DNA of 52,086 nt from Candidatus Margulisiibacteriota bacterium. Its GTDB lineage: Bacteria > Margulisbacteria > Marinamargulisbacteria > UBA817. The notes beneath the pieces are model-generated. The model had not been told where the DNA came from and did not search any database. It worked only from the letters and a program-made list of their open reading frames with translations. The translations under genes were made by a program, and so were the position numbers. Location: the NCBI GenBank assembly GCA_016779165.1, contig JADHOE010000005.1, positions 1 to 52,086 on the forward strand. Reading direction: 5' to 3'. This document shows positions 16,991 through 26,200 of the stretch, piece by piece (positions within the stretch are counted from its first letter, which is position 1; every line of letters begins with the position of its first letter).

Positions 16991-17411
16991 CGTTTTCGAT
17001 TTTATATCCTTCGTATTCTTGGGTTGCTCGTTCAATGTCTGTAATGTCCTCTGCCATTTCAATGAGTGTGTTTTTGGCTGAAAAAATAAACATTTGATCG
17101 CTTACTTTTTTCATGTTTCCGCTCATGGCATATACTGTGCCACATAAAAAATCAATCAAGCGCTTGCTGGTTGATGGGTCCAAATACTTTAAATGAACCA
17201 GGACTGCACGGTGTTGTTGCAAATGGGTGGCAATGTTTACAGAGTCATCATATGTTTTTGGGAAGGCAATGCGTATTTCAAACTTTGGGGCATCATGCTG
17301 CATTGGGTGGATGGTTGGTGTTGATTGGGGTGTTTGCTGTAACAGGGCGGATGTGGGGGCCTCATCTTCATCGTCGCAAAACCCAAAAAATGTCATTACT
17401 GAATTTAACAT
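16977..17411 (-). CDS. sepF: Cell division protein SepF
   Basis: SepF polymerises and tethers FtsZ to the membrane in Firmicutes, Actinobacteria and Cyanobacteria. This 144-residue protein has an N-terminal hydrophobic or amphipathic stretch (MLNSVMTFFGF), an acidic and Pro/Gln-rich linker, and a C-terminal SepF core with the recognisable segment STSKRLIDFLCGTVYAMSG and KKVSDQMFIFSA. It follows a ylmE-type gene with a 7-base overlap, the same pairing as ylmE-ylmF in Bacillus. In a bacterium that appears diderm, SepF is a phylogenetic clue. No ftsZ is in the window. Confidence 0.92.
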   Translation of the reverse strand: MLNSVMTFFGFCDDEDEAPTSALLQQTPQSTPTIHPMQHDAPKFEIRIAFPKTYDDSVNIATHLQQHRAVLVHLKYLDPSTSKRLIDFLCGTVYAMSGNMKKVSDQMFIFSAKNTLIEMAEDITDIERATQEYEGYKIENVAGL

Positions 17412-18061
17412 GGTGATTCAAATACCTTTTTTCCAATGCGTATCATAGTGCTTCCTTCATCAATTGCAATGCGGTAATCATTGCTCATCCCCATGCTTAA
17501 ATGGGAAAACGCAAACCCGTTTGACTTCAGTTTAGCATACAACTGCTGGGTTTGTTTAAATGTTTTTTTTATGGTTATGTTCGGGGCATCGAAGGGGGCC
17601 ATGCACATCAGCCCTTTAATTGAGATATTGCTCAATAACGACCATTCATCTATTTGTGCCAATATGTCATCTGTTGAAAATCCATATTTTGCCTGATCGT
17701 GCATTGGGTTTACCTGAAGGAGTATGGGGGTAACCATGTTTGATTTTTTTGAAATGCCCTGAAGGGTGGTCAATAAACGCAGGCTGTCCACCGATTGAAT
17801 CAGTTGGTATTGTTGAATAACCTTTTGTGCTTTGTTTCGTTGCAAATGGCCAATAAAGTGCCATGGATTTTTAATTCCGGTGGCTTGGTTTTTTTCGCCA
17901 TGTTGCACTCTGTTTTCACCAAATGCAAGTGTGGGGAAATGCGACGAAATAAGTGTGACGTCGCTTGGGGTGGCATATTTTGTAGCCAAAACAATATCAA
18001 CAGACGAAGGAATGCTGGCCTTTAGCTGATGAATGTTGTCAATAATAAAGCTGTTGGACAT
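17405..18061 (-). CDS. YggS/YlmE family PLP homeostasis protein (PLPBP)
   Basis: 218 aa, single-domain TIM-barrel fold of the alanine-racemase N-terminal family without the C-terminal domain. The PLP lysine is expected in VDIVLATKYATPSDV. Further signatures are FGENRVQHGEKN, HFIGHLQRNKAQKV and LSMGMSNDYRIAIDEGSTMIR (phosphate-binding loop). The family buffers free pyridoxal phosphate and affects amino and keto acid balance; it has no known catalytic turnover. It sits 5 bases after nadA and overlaps sepF. A pyridoxine synthesis gene (pdxJ) is elsewhere in the window. Confidence 0.93.
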   Translation of the reverse strand: MSNSFIIDNIHQLKASIPSSVDIVLATKYATPSDVTLISSHFPTLAFGENRVQHGEKNQATGIKNPWHFIGHLQRNKAQKVIQQYQLIQSVDSLRLLTTLQGISKKSNMVTPILLQVNPMHDQAKYGFSTDDILAQIDEWSLLSNISIKGLMCMAPFDAPNITIKKTFKQTQQLYAKLKSNGFAFSHLSMGMSNDYRIAIDEGSTMIRIGKKVFESPC

Positions 18062-18066
18062 GCGCC

Positions 18067-19080
18067 CTATGATGCGTATTTAAACATGGCCATTAGGGAA
18101 GCTTTTGCTTTGCTAATGGTGCTGCTGTTTAAGTGAATTTCAAGTTCTGGTTGGGGTGATTCAAGGACATTTAATATGTTGCCTAGGCTATTGGATTTCA
18201 TGTATTTGCACATGGTGCAGGAACCAATGAACTGTTTTTCAGGGGCCTCCATCTGCAATCGAGCGGTTAAGCCACATTCAGTTAACAGTACATATTGAGG
18301 ATGATCTGTGGTTTTCACATAATTCACCATTTGAGACGTGCTCCCAACGAAAGTTGATTTTTCAATAATTGATGGCTTGCATTCTGGGTGGGCCACAATG
18401 GCGGCATCGGGGTGATTAAGGCGAAGGAATTCAATCATGTCCGGGTCGTATTCTTCGTGAACATAACACGTGCCAGAGTAATACTTAAAGTTTTTGTTGC
18501 TATTTTTAGATGCCAGGTAAGCCTCAATGTTTTTTCCCATTAATTCATCAGGCAAAAAGTAAATGTTTTGGTTTGGGTAATGGTCAACAATATCGTATAC
18601 ATTTGATGATGTCACACAGCAGTCGCACAATGCCTTAACCTCGGCACTGGTATTAATGTAACAAATGAATGCGTGGTCGGGGTACTGTTTGCGAAGGGCA
18701 ATGACGTCGTCAGCTGTAATGGCGTCGGCCAAGCTGCACCCATTAATGGGTGATGGTGTGTAAACCCTTTTTTCTGGGTTTAAAATTTTAGCTGTTTCTG
18801 CCATGAATTTAACCGCAGCAAAAATAATGGTGCTGGCATTGGTTGATTGCGCGGCTTTGCTCAGTTCAAATGAGTCCCCCACATGATCAGCCACGCCATA
18901 AATGATATCAGGACTGACATAAGAATGCGCAAGAATAACTGTATTTTTTTGTTTTTTAAGGGCATTGATTTGATTAATTATTGGGGTTAGTTTTTCGCAA
19001 GTTTCTATGCTGTAATTGCATGTGCTTGCACCAATGGAAATGCCTGATAATGTTTCTTTCAGTTCTTTAGGGGTAATCAT
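18067..19080 (-). CDS. nadA: Quinolinate synthase A
   Basis: NadA condenses iminoaspartate with dihydroxyacetone phosphate to quinolinate in de novo NAD synthesis, using an oxygen-sensitive [4Fe-4S] cluster. The 337-residue sequence has ILAHSYVSPDI, GDSFELSKAA, PINGCSLADAIT (first ligand Cys near 114), YYSGTCYVHEE, IVAHPECKPSI, VGSTSQMVNYV and GSCTMCKYMKSNSL. The last three regions contain the candidate second and third cluster cysteines. Start ATG 19080 overlaps the stop of a small ferredoxin gene (ATGA). nadB and nadC are not in the window. Confidence 0.95.
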   Translation of the reverse strand: MITPKELKETLSGISIGASTCNYSIETCEKLTPIINQINALKKQKNTVILAHSYVSPDIIYGVADHVGDSFELSKAAQSTNASTIIFAAVKFMAETAKILNPEKRVYTPSPINGCSLADAITADDVIALRKQYPDHAFICYINTSAEVKALCDCCVTSSNVYDIVDHYPNQNIYFLPDELMGKNIEAYLASKNSNKNFKYYSGTCYVHEEYDPDMIEFLRLNHPDAAIVAHPECKPSIIEKSTFVGSTSQMVNYVKTTDHPQYVLLTECGLTARLQMEAPEKQFIGSCTMCKYMKSNSLGNILNVLESPQPELEIHLNSSTISKAKASLMAMFKYAS

Positions 19081-19292
19081 GCGCTACGCACCCCAATCGC
19101 CGAAACTGGGCAGCTTTTAAGCGCTTGCATGCTTTTTTTAACCTCGAAAGGTGTTTGTGGTTGTTGGATAATCACGGCCATTGTGCCAGAGTCATTAATA
19201 TCAAACATGGGCCGTGCCATTTGCTGGCATGTGGTGCAGGCAATGCAATGATCAAAAATCATAAATCGTTGTTCTTTTTGTGATAAGCTCAT
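19077..19292 (-). CDS. Single-cluster [4Fe-4S] ferredoxin
   Basis: 71 aa. Three cysteines in C16-x2-C19-x2-C22 (HCIACTTC) and a distal C61-P (SCPVSAIG) make one [4Fe-4S] site, as in mono-cluster bacterial and archaeal ferredoxins. There is no second cluster motif. It is the first gene of the run and overlaps nadA by ATGA. That suggests an electron-transfer or cluster-related role near NadA, but the partner is not shown by sequence. Confidence 0.88.
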   Translation of the reverse strand: MSLSQKEQRFMIFDHCIACTTCQQMARPMFDINDSGTMAVIIQQPQTPFEVKKSMQALKSCPVSAIGVRSA

Positions 19293-19307
19293 ATTTAACG
19301 TTGACTC

Positions 19308-19316
19308 ATTGTACCA
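19308..19316 (-). promoter_or_regulatory. Extended -10 (TGG-TACAAT) of the ferredoxin-nadA operon
   Basis: Minus strand TGG-TACAAT lies 15 nt upstream of the ferredoxin ATG, so the predicted leader is only about 9 nt and holds no Shine-Dalgarno. The box is identical to that of sodC. Confidence 0.5.
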
Positions 19317-19330
19317 AACATAGCCGCAAT

Positions 19331-19364
19331 AAAAAAGATTCGATGCCCCATGAATGGCATGGGG
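19331..19364 (-). terminator. Probable terminator of tatC-tatB
   Basis: Directly after the tatB stop the minus strand reads CCCCATG, loop CCATT, CATGGGG (7-bp stem, 19346-19364). A run of six T follows 9 nt later. The T-run is farther from the stem than usual. Confidence 0.45.
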
Positions 19365-19365
19365 G

Positions 19366-19536
19366 TTAATCCAGGTTCAGTAGATTCAGTTCACGTAAGA
19401 GTTTGGTGTAAAGGGCTTGCAGTTGCCGGTACCCTTTAATTAAAAACTTCAGCACCTTTGGGATGTCTTTTGAAGGAATTAGAACAATGGCAACGGTGGC
19501 TATCATAAGCAGTTCTACTGCACTGATGCCTAGCAT
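19366..19536 (-). CDS. Short TatA/TatB family protein
   Basis: 56 aa from ATG 19536, which overlaps the tatC stop (ATGCTAG). The frame extends farther upstream but only within tatC. It begins MLGISAVELLMIATVAIVLI, a single membrane helix with the conserved Glu of TatB-type proteins. Then come a hinge (PSKDIPKVLK) and an amphipathic helix (FLIKGYRQLQALYTKLL). It partners TatC in twin-arginine export of folded proteins. It is very short for TatB and lacks the long charged tail. It could act as a minimal TatA or TatB; no second Tat A/B gene is in the window. Confidence 0.8.
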   Translation of the reverse strand: MLGISAVELLMIATVAIVLIPSKDIPKVLKFLIKGYRQLQALYTKLLRELNLLNLD

Positions 19537-20258
19537 GGTTGTCCCCAGCCCATTATTTTTGCTAGCAAAATGCACGCAAAGTAACATCCCACAAGTGGCA
19601 AGGCTAAGCAAAGTTGTGAAAAAATATCTGGCGGTGTAACAATGGCCGAACACACAACAATCCCCACAATGAACCACCGTGCGTTTTTAAGAAGGTAGCG
19701 CCGGGTAATCCATTGTTTTGCTAAGAGAACCATCAATAAAATTGGGCTCTGAAAAACAACAATTCCACCCACCAAAAATGCAATCATGGATGACAAGTTT
19801 TCATTGTAATTAAGCAAAACATGAATGTTGTCAGGAACAAATGCTGTTTGCAACAAGCTGGTGACAATGTATGGGAACACAATCGCGTACCCCACATATG
19901 TGCTGCATATGCTAAAAATTGAGCTAGCAAATAATAGGATTATCATCCATTTTTTTTCGCCCGGCTTTAACCCTGGAAGCACAAAGCGGCATATCTGGAA
20001 CAAAATGAAGGGTAAACTCAACACCAGGCCCCCAAGTGCGGATACTTTGATTTTTACAAAAAAACCTTCGTAAATGCTGTTCACATTGATGGACGCGCCA
20101 TCCACCATGCTAGGAAGAAAGGGCGCTAAAATGACCTGTGAAATCATGGGGTACAGGCTGTAACTCGCAATTGAAAATGTGCCAATGCATACCATGCACC
20201 ATAAAAGGCGTTTTCTAAGTTCTTCAAAATGGCCAAGCAGTGGCATGTGCTGTGTCAT
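19530..20258 (-). CDS. tatC: Twin-arginine translocase subunit TatC
   Basis: 242 aa, about six hydrophobic segments. The N-terminus MPLLGHFEELRKRLLW is the conserved TatC cytoplasmic signature that binds twin-arginine signal peptides. FVLPGLKPGEKKWM matches the conserved loop before the third helix. TatC with TatA/B exports folded, often cofactor-bearing proteins. The order tatC then tatB is reversed from the common tatABC. A plausible promoter (TTGACC-N17-TAAATT) lies just upstream, and GAGG stands 5 nt before the ATG. Confidence 0.95.
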   Translation of the reverse strand: MTQHMPLLGHFEELRKRLLWCMVCIGTFSIASYSLYPMISQVILAPFLPSMVDGASINVNSIYEGFFVKIKVSALGGLVLSLPFILFQICRFVLPGLKPGEKKWMIILLFASSIFSICSTYVGYAIVFPYIVTSLLQTAFVPDNIHVLLNYNENLSSMIAFLVGGIVVFQSPILLMVLLAKQWITRRYLLKNARWFIVGIVVCSAIVTPPDIFSQLCLALPLVGCYFACILLAKIMGWGQPC

Positions 20259-20362
20259 TTAACCTCAATTTATGCGGCTTTTTACGTTGGGTCAAGCCTG
20301 AAGGCAGCTAGGTGAAATTCAGTGGGCGCTTTCGACGATAATTAGTAGATAGGAGGGGCATT

Positions 20363-20698
20363 ATGAAACAGTGGGTCATTCGTTTATTCTTAGCATTGGT
20401 TATGCAGTTATCCGTTGGGGTGGTTGGGTCCCCGCTGTCGCAGCCTTCAGTTGGTTCCGCATATGGTGGGCAGGTGGTGAATGTCGCATCAAATCCAACG
20501 CTCCATGTTGACATTTTAACTAGCGATGGGGTGTCTGTTTACCAAAAATACATATCGCCAGAGGATGATTTGGACCTTTACAATCAAATAAGTAAACGTA
20601 ATTTTTTAGCGGTTCAATTGGACGCGGGCCATTATGTTTATCATATTAGTGTATCCGATAAAACCATTGGCAAGGGTCACGTGGCCATTCACTTATAA
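20363..20698 (+). CDS. Small secreted protein of unknown function
   Basis: 111 aa with strong AGGAGG at the right distance from ATG. The N-terminus (KQWVIRLFLALVMQLSVGVVGS) is a signal peptide, probably cut near the Gly-Ser. The mature part of about 85 residues is beta-rich (LHVDILTSDGVSVYQKYI, HYVYHISVSDKTIGKGHVAIH) and has no cysteines. It resembles the small secretion/T9SS-like 'Y-x-V-x-I/L-xx-G' beta-sandwich style only in general pattern; I do not recognise the family. It stands alone between tatC (divergent) and carA. Confidence 0.7.
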   Translation: MKQWVIRLFLALVMQLSVGVVGSPLSQPSVGSAYGGQVVNVASNPTLHVDILTSDGVSVYQKYISPEDDLDLYNQISKRNFLAVQLDAGHYVYHISVSDKTIGKGHVAIHL

Positions 20699-20743
20699 AA
20701 ACATGCAAATGCCATAAAACATCTTTCGCAATTTAATCAGGTC

Positions 20744-20752
20744 TGTTATTAT
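20744..20752 (+). promoter_or_regulatory. Extended -10 (TGT-TATTAT) of carA, short leader
   Basis: TGT-TATTAT ends 11 nt before the carA ATG. The implied leader is about 5 nt and no Shine-Dalgarno is present. Confidence 0.4.
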
Positions 20753-20763
20753 TTTTCTTTAGT

Positions 20764-21864
20764 ATGAGCGAACAAGCCCGGGTGCTTTTGGAAGATGGAA
20801 CTGAATTTTTCGGCCGTTACTTTACGGCGGTTCGTGATTGTTTTGGGGAAATTGTATTTAATACATCGATGTCGGGTTATCAGGAAGTGTTGACTGATCC
20901 TTCGTATGAAAACCAATGTGTTGTGATGACCTACCCACTTATTGGCAATGTGGGTATAAACAATGCGGATATGGAGTCTAATCGAATTTATTTGAATGCG
21001 CTACTGTGCAAAGAATATATCGATACCCCAAGCAATTGGCAAAGCGTTCAAACCTTAAAGTCATATTTGAATCATCACCAGCGCATTGGTGTTCAAGGCC
21101 TGGATACGAGAGCCATTACATTGCATATCCGGTCACATGGTGCACAGCGGGTACTGATTACATCCGATATCAAAACCCCAACCAACGAATTGGTTCAAAA
21201 AATTAATCATCAGCCGGCAATGTCCGGGGCAAATTTAGCAAAGAAAGTCAGCGTGTCTGAGCCTTATGAGTGGGCGGGGGGCTCGTCTGATGTTAAATAC
21301 AGGGTGGCGGTGTTGGATTGTGGGGTGAAGCATAACATTTTAAGGCATCTTGCGCAAAGAGGGTGCCGGTGTGATATTTTGCCCTTGGATAAAGCAGCTG
21401 AGCTGTTGGCCACCACAACGTACGATGGGCTTTTTATATCAAATGGGCCGGGGGATCCTGAACCAGTAAATGATGCCATTGAAATCATAAAGCATTACTT
21501 AGGTAAATTACCCATTTTTGGCATCTGCTTGGGCCATCAACTAATTGCGCTTGCTTTAGGTGGGCAAACATACAAACTAAAATTTGGCCATCATGGCATT
21601 AATCATCCTGTAAAGCACTTGGCAACAGGCAAGGTTGAAATTACATCTCAAAACCATGGGTTTTGTGTTGATTTAAACTCCCTGCCGGATGTAACAGAAA
21701 CCCATGTGAACTTGTATGATAATACCAATGAAGGGTTTCGGCATAACCACCATCCGTTATTTTCCGTTCAGTATCATCCAGAATCAGCCCCTGGGCCTTG
21801 CGATTCGGCGTATTTGTTTGATGAATTTGTTCAACTGATGGAACCCACGCATGTCCATGCATGA
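20764..21864 (+). CDS. carA: Carbamoyl-phosphate synthase small (glutaminase) subunit
   Basis: 366 aa. Supplies ammonia from glutamine to CarB for carbamoyl phosphate, the precursor of arginine and pyrimidines. The N-terminal half has EIVFNTSMSGYQEVLTDPSY and GVQGLDTRAITLHIR. The C-terminal class I glutamine amidotransferase has GLFISNGPGDPEP, the nucleophile loop FGICLGHQLIALALG and the catalytic HPE of YHPESAPGP. It overlaps purF by 14 bases, and carB follows purF. Confidence 0.97.
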   Translation: MSEQARVLLEDGTEFFGRYFTAVRDCFGEIVFNTSMSGYQEVLTDPSYENQCVVMTYPLIGNVGINNADMESNRIYLNALLCKEYIDTPSNWQSVQTLKSYLNHHQRIGVQGLDTRAITLHIRSHGAQRVLITSDIKTPTNELVQKINHQPAMSGANLAKKVSVSEPYEWAGGSSDVKYRVAVLDCGVKHNILRHLAQRGCRCDILPLDKAAELLATTTYDGLFISNGPGDPEPVNDAIEIIKHYLGKLPIFGICLGHQLIALALGGQTYKLKFGHHGINHPVKHLATGKVEITSQNHGFCVDLNSLPDVTETHVNLYDNTNEGFRHNHHPLFSVQYHPESAPGPCDSAYLFDEFVQLMEPTHVHA

Positions 21865-23281
21865 TCTCAAACATAAATGTGGCGTATTTGGTATTTTTGG
21901 AATTGAGGAAGCATCTGTTTTAACCACACTTGGGTTGCATTCATTGCAGCATCGTGGTCAAGAAGGTGCGGGAATTGTTTCCTTTGATGGCGAGCAGTTT
22001 CATGCCATTCGGCGGGAGGGATTGGTTGGTGATAATTTTAACGATACCGACACATTGTCGAAACTTCCTGGACGGCAAGCGGTTGGCCATGTTCGGTATT
22101 CAACCACTGGGGAATCAAGCCTCGAAAACATTCAGCCACTGTTTGCAAACTTGGCTGCTGGCGGGTTTGCTTGTGCCCACAATGGGAATTTAACCAACAC
22201 CTTGTCGTTACGCAATGAGTTGGTCCAAACTGGGTCCATTTTTCATACCACATCGGATACTGAGGTCATATTGCAATTGGTGGCTCGGTCAAAAAAACAT
22301 AAAATAGTGGATAAAATTGCAGATGCCTTGGATCAAATTACAGGGGCATATTCATTGATCATTATGACCAATAAAAAATTGATTGGCATACGAGACCCAT
22401 TTGGCATTCGACCTTTGGTTTTAGGGAAGAAAGACGGGGCCTACGTATTGGCGTCAGAAACCTGTGCCTTAGATATCATGGGGGCAACGACCATACGAGA
22501 CATTAAAAATGGAGAAATGGTTGTCATTAGTGAGTCTGGGGTTGAGAGCATTCAACTCTCGTCACTCCATAACGAGCGCCCTTGCATTTTTGAGCGCATT
22601 TACTTTGCCCGACCAGACAGCATTATTGGTGGAAAAACAGTCTATTCGTATCGAAAACAATTGGGCATTCAGTTGGCCAATGAACATGCCATCGACGCCG
22701 ATGTTGTTGTTCCTATCCCTGATTCTGGCGTTCCGGCAGCCCTTGGGTATGCTCAGGTTTCTGGGGTTCCCTTTGAGTTGGGCATTATTCGAAATCATTA
22801 CATTGGCCGAACATTTATTGAACCATCTCAAACCATTCGTCAATTTGGGGTCAAATTAAAGCATAGTGTTAATCATTCTGTCATCAAGGGCAAACGCGTG
22901 GTGCTCATTGACGATTCTCTTGTAAGGGGAACCACGGCAAATAAAGTGGTGCGAATGATTTTTGAGGCTGGCGCTACGGAGGTCCACTTGGGCATTTCAT
23001 CGCCGCCCATAAAATACCCTGATTTTTATGGCATTGATACCCCAAGGTCAGCCGACCTATTGGCGGCCAACCAGTCGCTTGAAGAAATGACCAGCACCAT
23101 TGGTGCCACATCCTTATTTTTCTTAAGTTTAAGTGGCACGTACCAGGCGATGGGAGTGCCGCATAGGCATTCATCTGTCCCTGAGTTTACGGACCATTGT
23201 TTTACAGGGGATTACCCTATTAATGTTGACGAATTATTGGCATTGGATCGGGTGTGTGAACCACATGGCCGCCATGCTTAG
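21851..23281 (+). CDS. purF: Amidophosphoribosyltransferase (PurF)
   Basis: 476 aa. Transfers the glutamine amide to PRPP in the first committed purine step. A nine-residue propeptide (MSMHDLKHK) precedes the N-terminal nucleophile Cys in CGVFGI, so it is of the processed Bacillus type. The glutaminase domain has LHSLQHRGQEGAGI and AHNGNLTN; the PRTase domain has VVLIDDSLVRGTTANK. Two of the four cysteines that bind the structural [4Fe-4S] cluster in B. subtilis remain (in RPCIFERIYF and HCFTGDYP). Two are replaced, in KYPDFYGID and TDHC. ATG 21857 is an alternative start. Confidence 0.96.
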   Translation: MSMHDLKHKCGVFGIFGIEEASVLTTLGLHSLQHRGQEGAGIVSFDGEQFHAIRREGLVGDNFNDTDTLSKLPGRQAVGHVRYSTTGESSLENIQPLFANLAAGGFACAHNGNLTNTLSLRNELVQTGSIFHTTSDTEVILQLVARSKKHKIVDKIADALDQITGAYSLIIMTNKKLIGIRDPFGIRPLVLGKKDGAYVLASETCALDIMGATTIRDIKNGEMVVISESGVESIQLSSLHNERPCIFERIYFARPDSIIGGKTVYSYRKQLGIQLANEHAIDADVVVPIPDSGVPAALGYAQVSGVPFELGIIRNHYIGRTFIEPSQTIRQFGVKLKHSVNHSVIKGKRVVLIDDSLVRGTTANKVVRMIFEAGATEVHLGISSPPIKYPDFYGIDTPRSADLLAANQSLEEMTSTIGATSLFFLSLSGTYQAMGVPHRHSSVPEFTDHCFTGDYPINVDELLALDRVCEPHGRHA

Positions 23282-23296
23282 ATTAGGAGGAACAAG

Positions 23297-26200
23297 ATGC
23301 CAAGACGCGATGATATAAAGACCATTTTATTGATTGGGTCCGGCCCAATTATTATTGGGCAAGCCTGTGAATTTGACTATTCTGGTACCCAGGCATGCAA
23401 AGCCCTTCGGGAAGATGGCTACCGGGTGGTGCTTATGAATTCCAACCCTGCGACCATTATGACAGACCCGTCAATTGCGGATGCCACGTATGTGGAGCCA
23501 TTAACCGTCCCCATGCTCGAAAAGGTGATTCAAAAAGAGCGGCCATGTGCCATATTGCCAACATTGGGCGGTCAAACGGGATTGAACTTGGTGATGGAGG
23601 CCTCGAAAGCAGGCATACTAAAGCAGTACAATGTTGAGCTCATTGGTGCCAATGAAGCCTGCATTGATAAGGCGGAAGACCGCGATAAATTTAAAGCTGC
23701 AATGAAAAAAATCGGGTGCTCTGTGCCCCTATCAAAAACAGCAAAAACGGTAGAGGAAGCCTTGGCCCATGCCAAAGACTTGGGGTTTCCTTGCGTGATT
23801 CGCCCCGCATTTACTTTGGGTGGAACAGGTGGGGGAATTGCCTATAACGGTGAAGAAGTTAAAGAAATCAGTCGCTTGGGATTGGATAGCAGTTTGATTG
23901 GCGAAGTATTGATTGAGCAATCCATTTTGGGTTGGAAAGAATATGAGTTGGAAGTCATGCGGGACAAAAACGATAACGTGGTGATTGTGTGCGCCATTGA
24001 AAACTTTGACCCCATGGGGGTTCATACTGGGGACTCCATTACGGTTGCTCCAGCTCAAACCCTGACCGATGCTCAATACCAGGAGCTTCGTAATCAGTCT
24101 AAGAAAATTATCCGCGAAATTGGTGTTGAAACAGGCGGCTCAAATATTCAGTTTTCTGTGAACCCGAAGAATGGTGATGTGATTGTTATTGAAATGAACC
24201 CAAGGGTTTCCAGAAGTTCTGCATTGGCATCCAAGGCCACAGGGTTTCCCATTGCAAAGTGTGCAGCAAAACTTGCTGTTGGTTACACATTGGATGAGTT
24301 AAAAAATGATATTACCACCACCACACCGGCCAGCTTTGAACCCACTCTTGATTATTGCGTGGTAAAAATACCACGGTTTAATTTTGACAAGTTTCCAGCG
24401 TCCAATAATCAATTGGGGGTGTCCATGAAGTCAGTTGGGGAAGTCATGGCGATTGGTAGAACCTTCAAAGAGGCCTTCCAAAAAGCGTGTCGATCGTTGG
24501 AGGTTAAGCGCTTTGGCTTTGGCATGGATGGCAAAGATAGCAAGAAAGATCACATTAGCGATGACGAATTGAAACGGTTGTTAAGCATTCCAACCCCAGA
24601 CCGATTATTTGCCCTGCCCTTGGCCATTCAGCGCGGCTTTACGGTTGATAAAATGCATCAGCTATCAAACATTGACCCTTGGTTTTTGCAGCAGCTTAGT
24701 GATTTGGTTATGGAATCAACGGCATTGTCGTTAACGCCCGATTCAATTCGCCGCGCCAAAGAACTGGGGTTTAGTGATGTTCAATTGGCGCATTTGCTGC
24801 AGCAAACAGAAGATGCCATTCATTCATTCTGTAAGGATCACCATATTCAACCAACTTACAAGCTGGTGGACACATGTGCCGGTGAATTTGAAGCAAAAAC
24901 ACCGTACTATTATTCCAGTTACGAGACACTCAATGAGGTTCAGCCCTCATCCAACAAAAAAGTAATGATTTTGGGCGGTGGGCCAAATCGCATTGGGCAG
25001 GGCATCGAGTTTGACTATTGTTGCGTTCATGCCTCGATGGCTATTCGGGATTTGGGATATGAAAGCATTATGGTGAATTCAAACCCAGAAACAGTATCTA
25101 CCGATTTTGATACCTCAGATCGGCTGTATTTTGAGCCTTTAACAGTGGAAGATGTATGCCACATTTACAATCAGGAAAAACCTGAAGGTGTGATTGTTCA
25201 GTTTGGTGGGCAGACACCGCTTAATTTATCAAAGCAACTTGCTTCGCGTGGGGTTACTATATTAGGAACCAGCCAAGATAGCATTGATATTGCCGAAGAT
25301 CGTGACCGGTTTTCAAGTTTGATGAATGCCTCAGGGTTGCTGCAGCCCAATCATGGCATTGTTCACTTTTCAACCGATGGGTTTAGTGAATCGGTTTGTG
25401 AGGTTGCCAATCGCATTGGATACCCAGTGGTTGTTCGTCCATCGTATGTATTGGGTGGCGCGGCCATGAAAGTGGTGAATTCTGACGACGAGCTCCGCAC
25501 GTATTTGGCGACCTCATTTTTAAATTATTCAGACAATGCCTTGCTCATTGATCAGTTTTTAGATGATGCCATTGAAATTGACGTGGATGCCGTGTCGGAC
25601 GGGAAAAAATGCGTGGTTGCTGGCATTATGCAACACATTGAAGAAGCTGGCATTCATTCGGGTGACTCAGCGTCGGTATTGCCTGCATTTTCACTCACCC
25701 CAACCATGATTCAATCCATTAAAGATGCCACATCAACCATTGCACTATCCTTAAATGTTATTGGTTTGCTGAATATTCAGTTTGCCATTCAAAAAGACAG
25801 GTTGTACGTGTTGGAGGTGAACCCGCGTGCGTCGCGAACTGTTCCATTTGTGTCAAAGGCAACGGGCGTTGAATGGGCCAAGTTGGCCACAAAAATTATG
25901 CTTGGGGAAACCGTTGACTCTTTGGGTATTGTGGAATGCTTGCCTCGGCATATTTCTGTTAAAGAATCGGTATTTCCTTTTCAGCGATTTCCTGGCATGG
26001 ACACTTTGCTTGGCCCTGAAATGCGTTCCACAGGTGAGGTGATGGGCATTGCGAAAACCATTGGTCAAGCGTATTTAAAGTCTCAAATGGCAGCGGGCCA
26101 AATTATTCCAAGGTCTGGATGCATGTTCATCAGCGTTCGCCACTCAGATAAACAAAAAATATTGCCCATTGCACGATTGATTATTGGGATGGGATTTTCT

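Noticed and set aside
16991-17062. Longer MazG starting at 17062
   Set aside because: The extra 24 residues are read through sepF in another frame and are unlike MazG homologues.
19537-19677. 103-aa version of the TatA/B protein
   Set aside because: The extra N-terminal part lies inside tatC and is Cys-rich with no homology pattern; the Tat helix begins at the internal Met.
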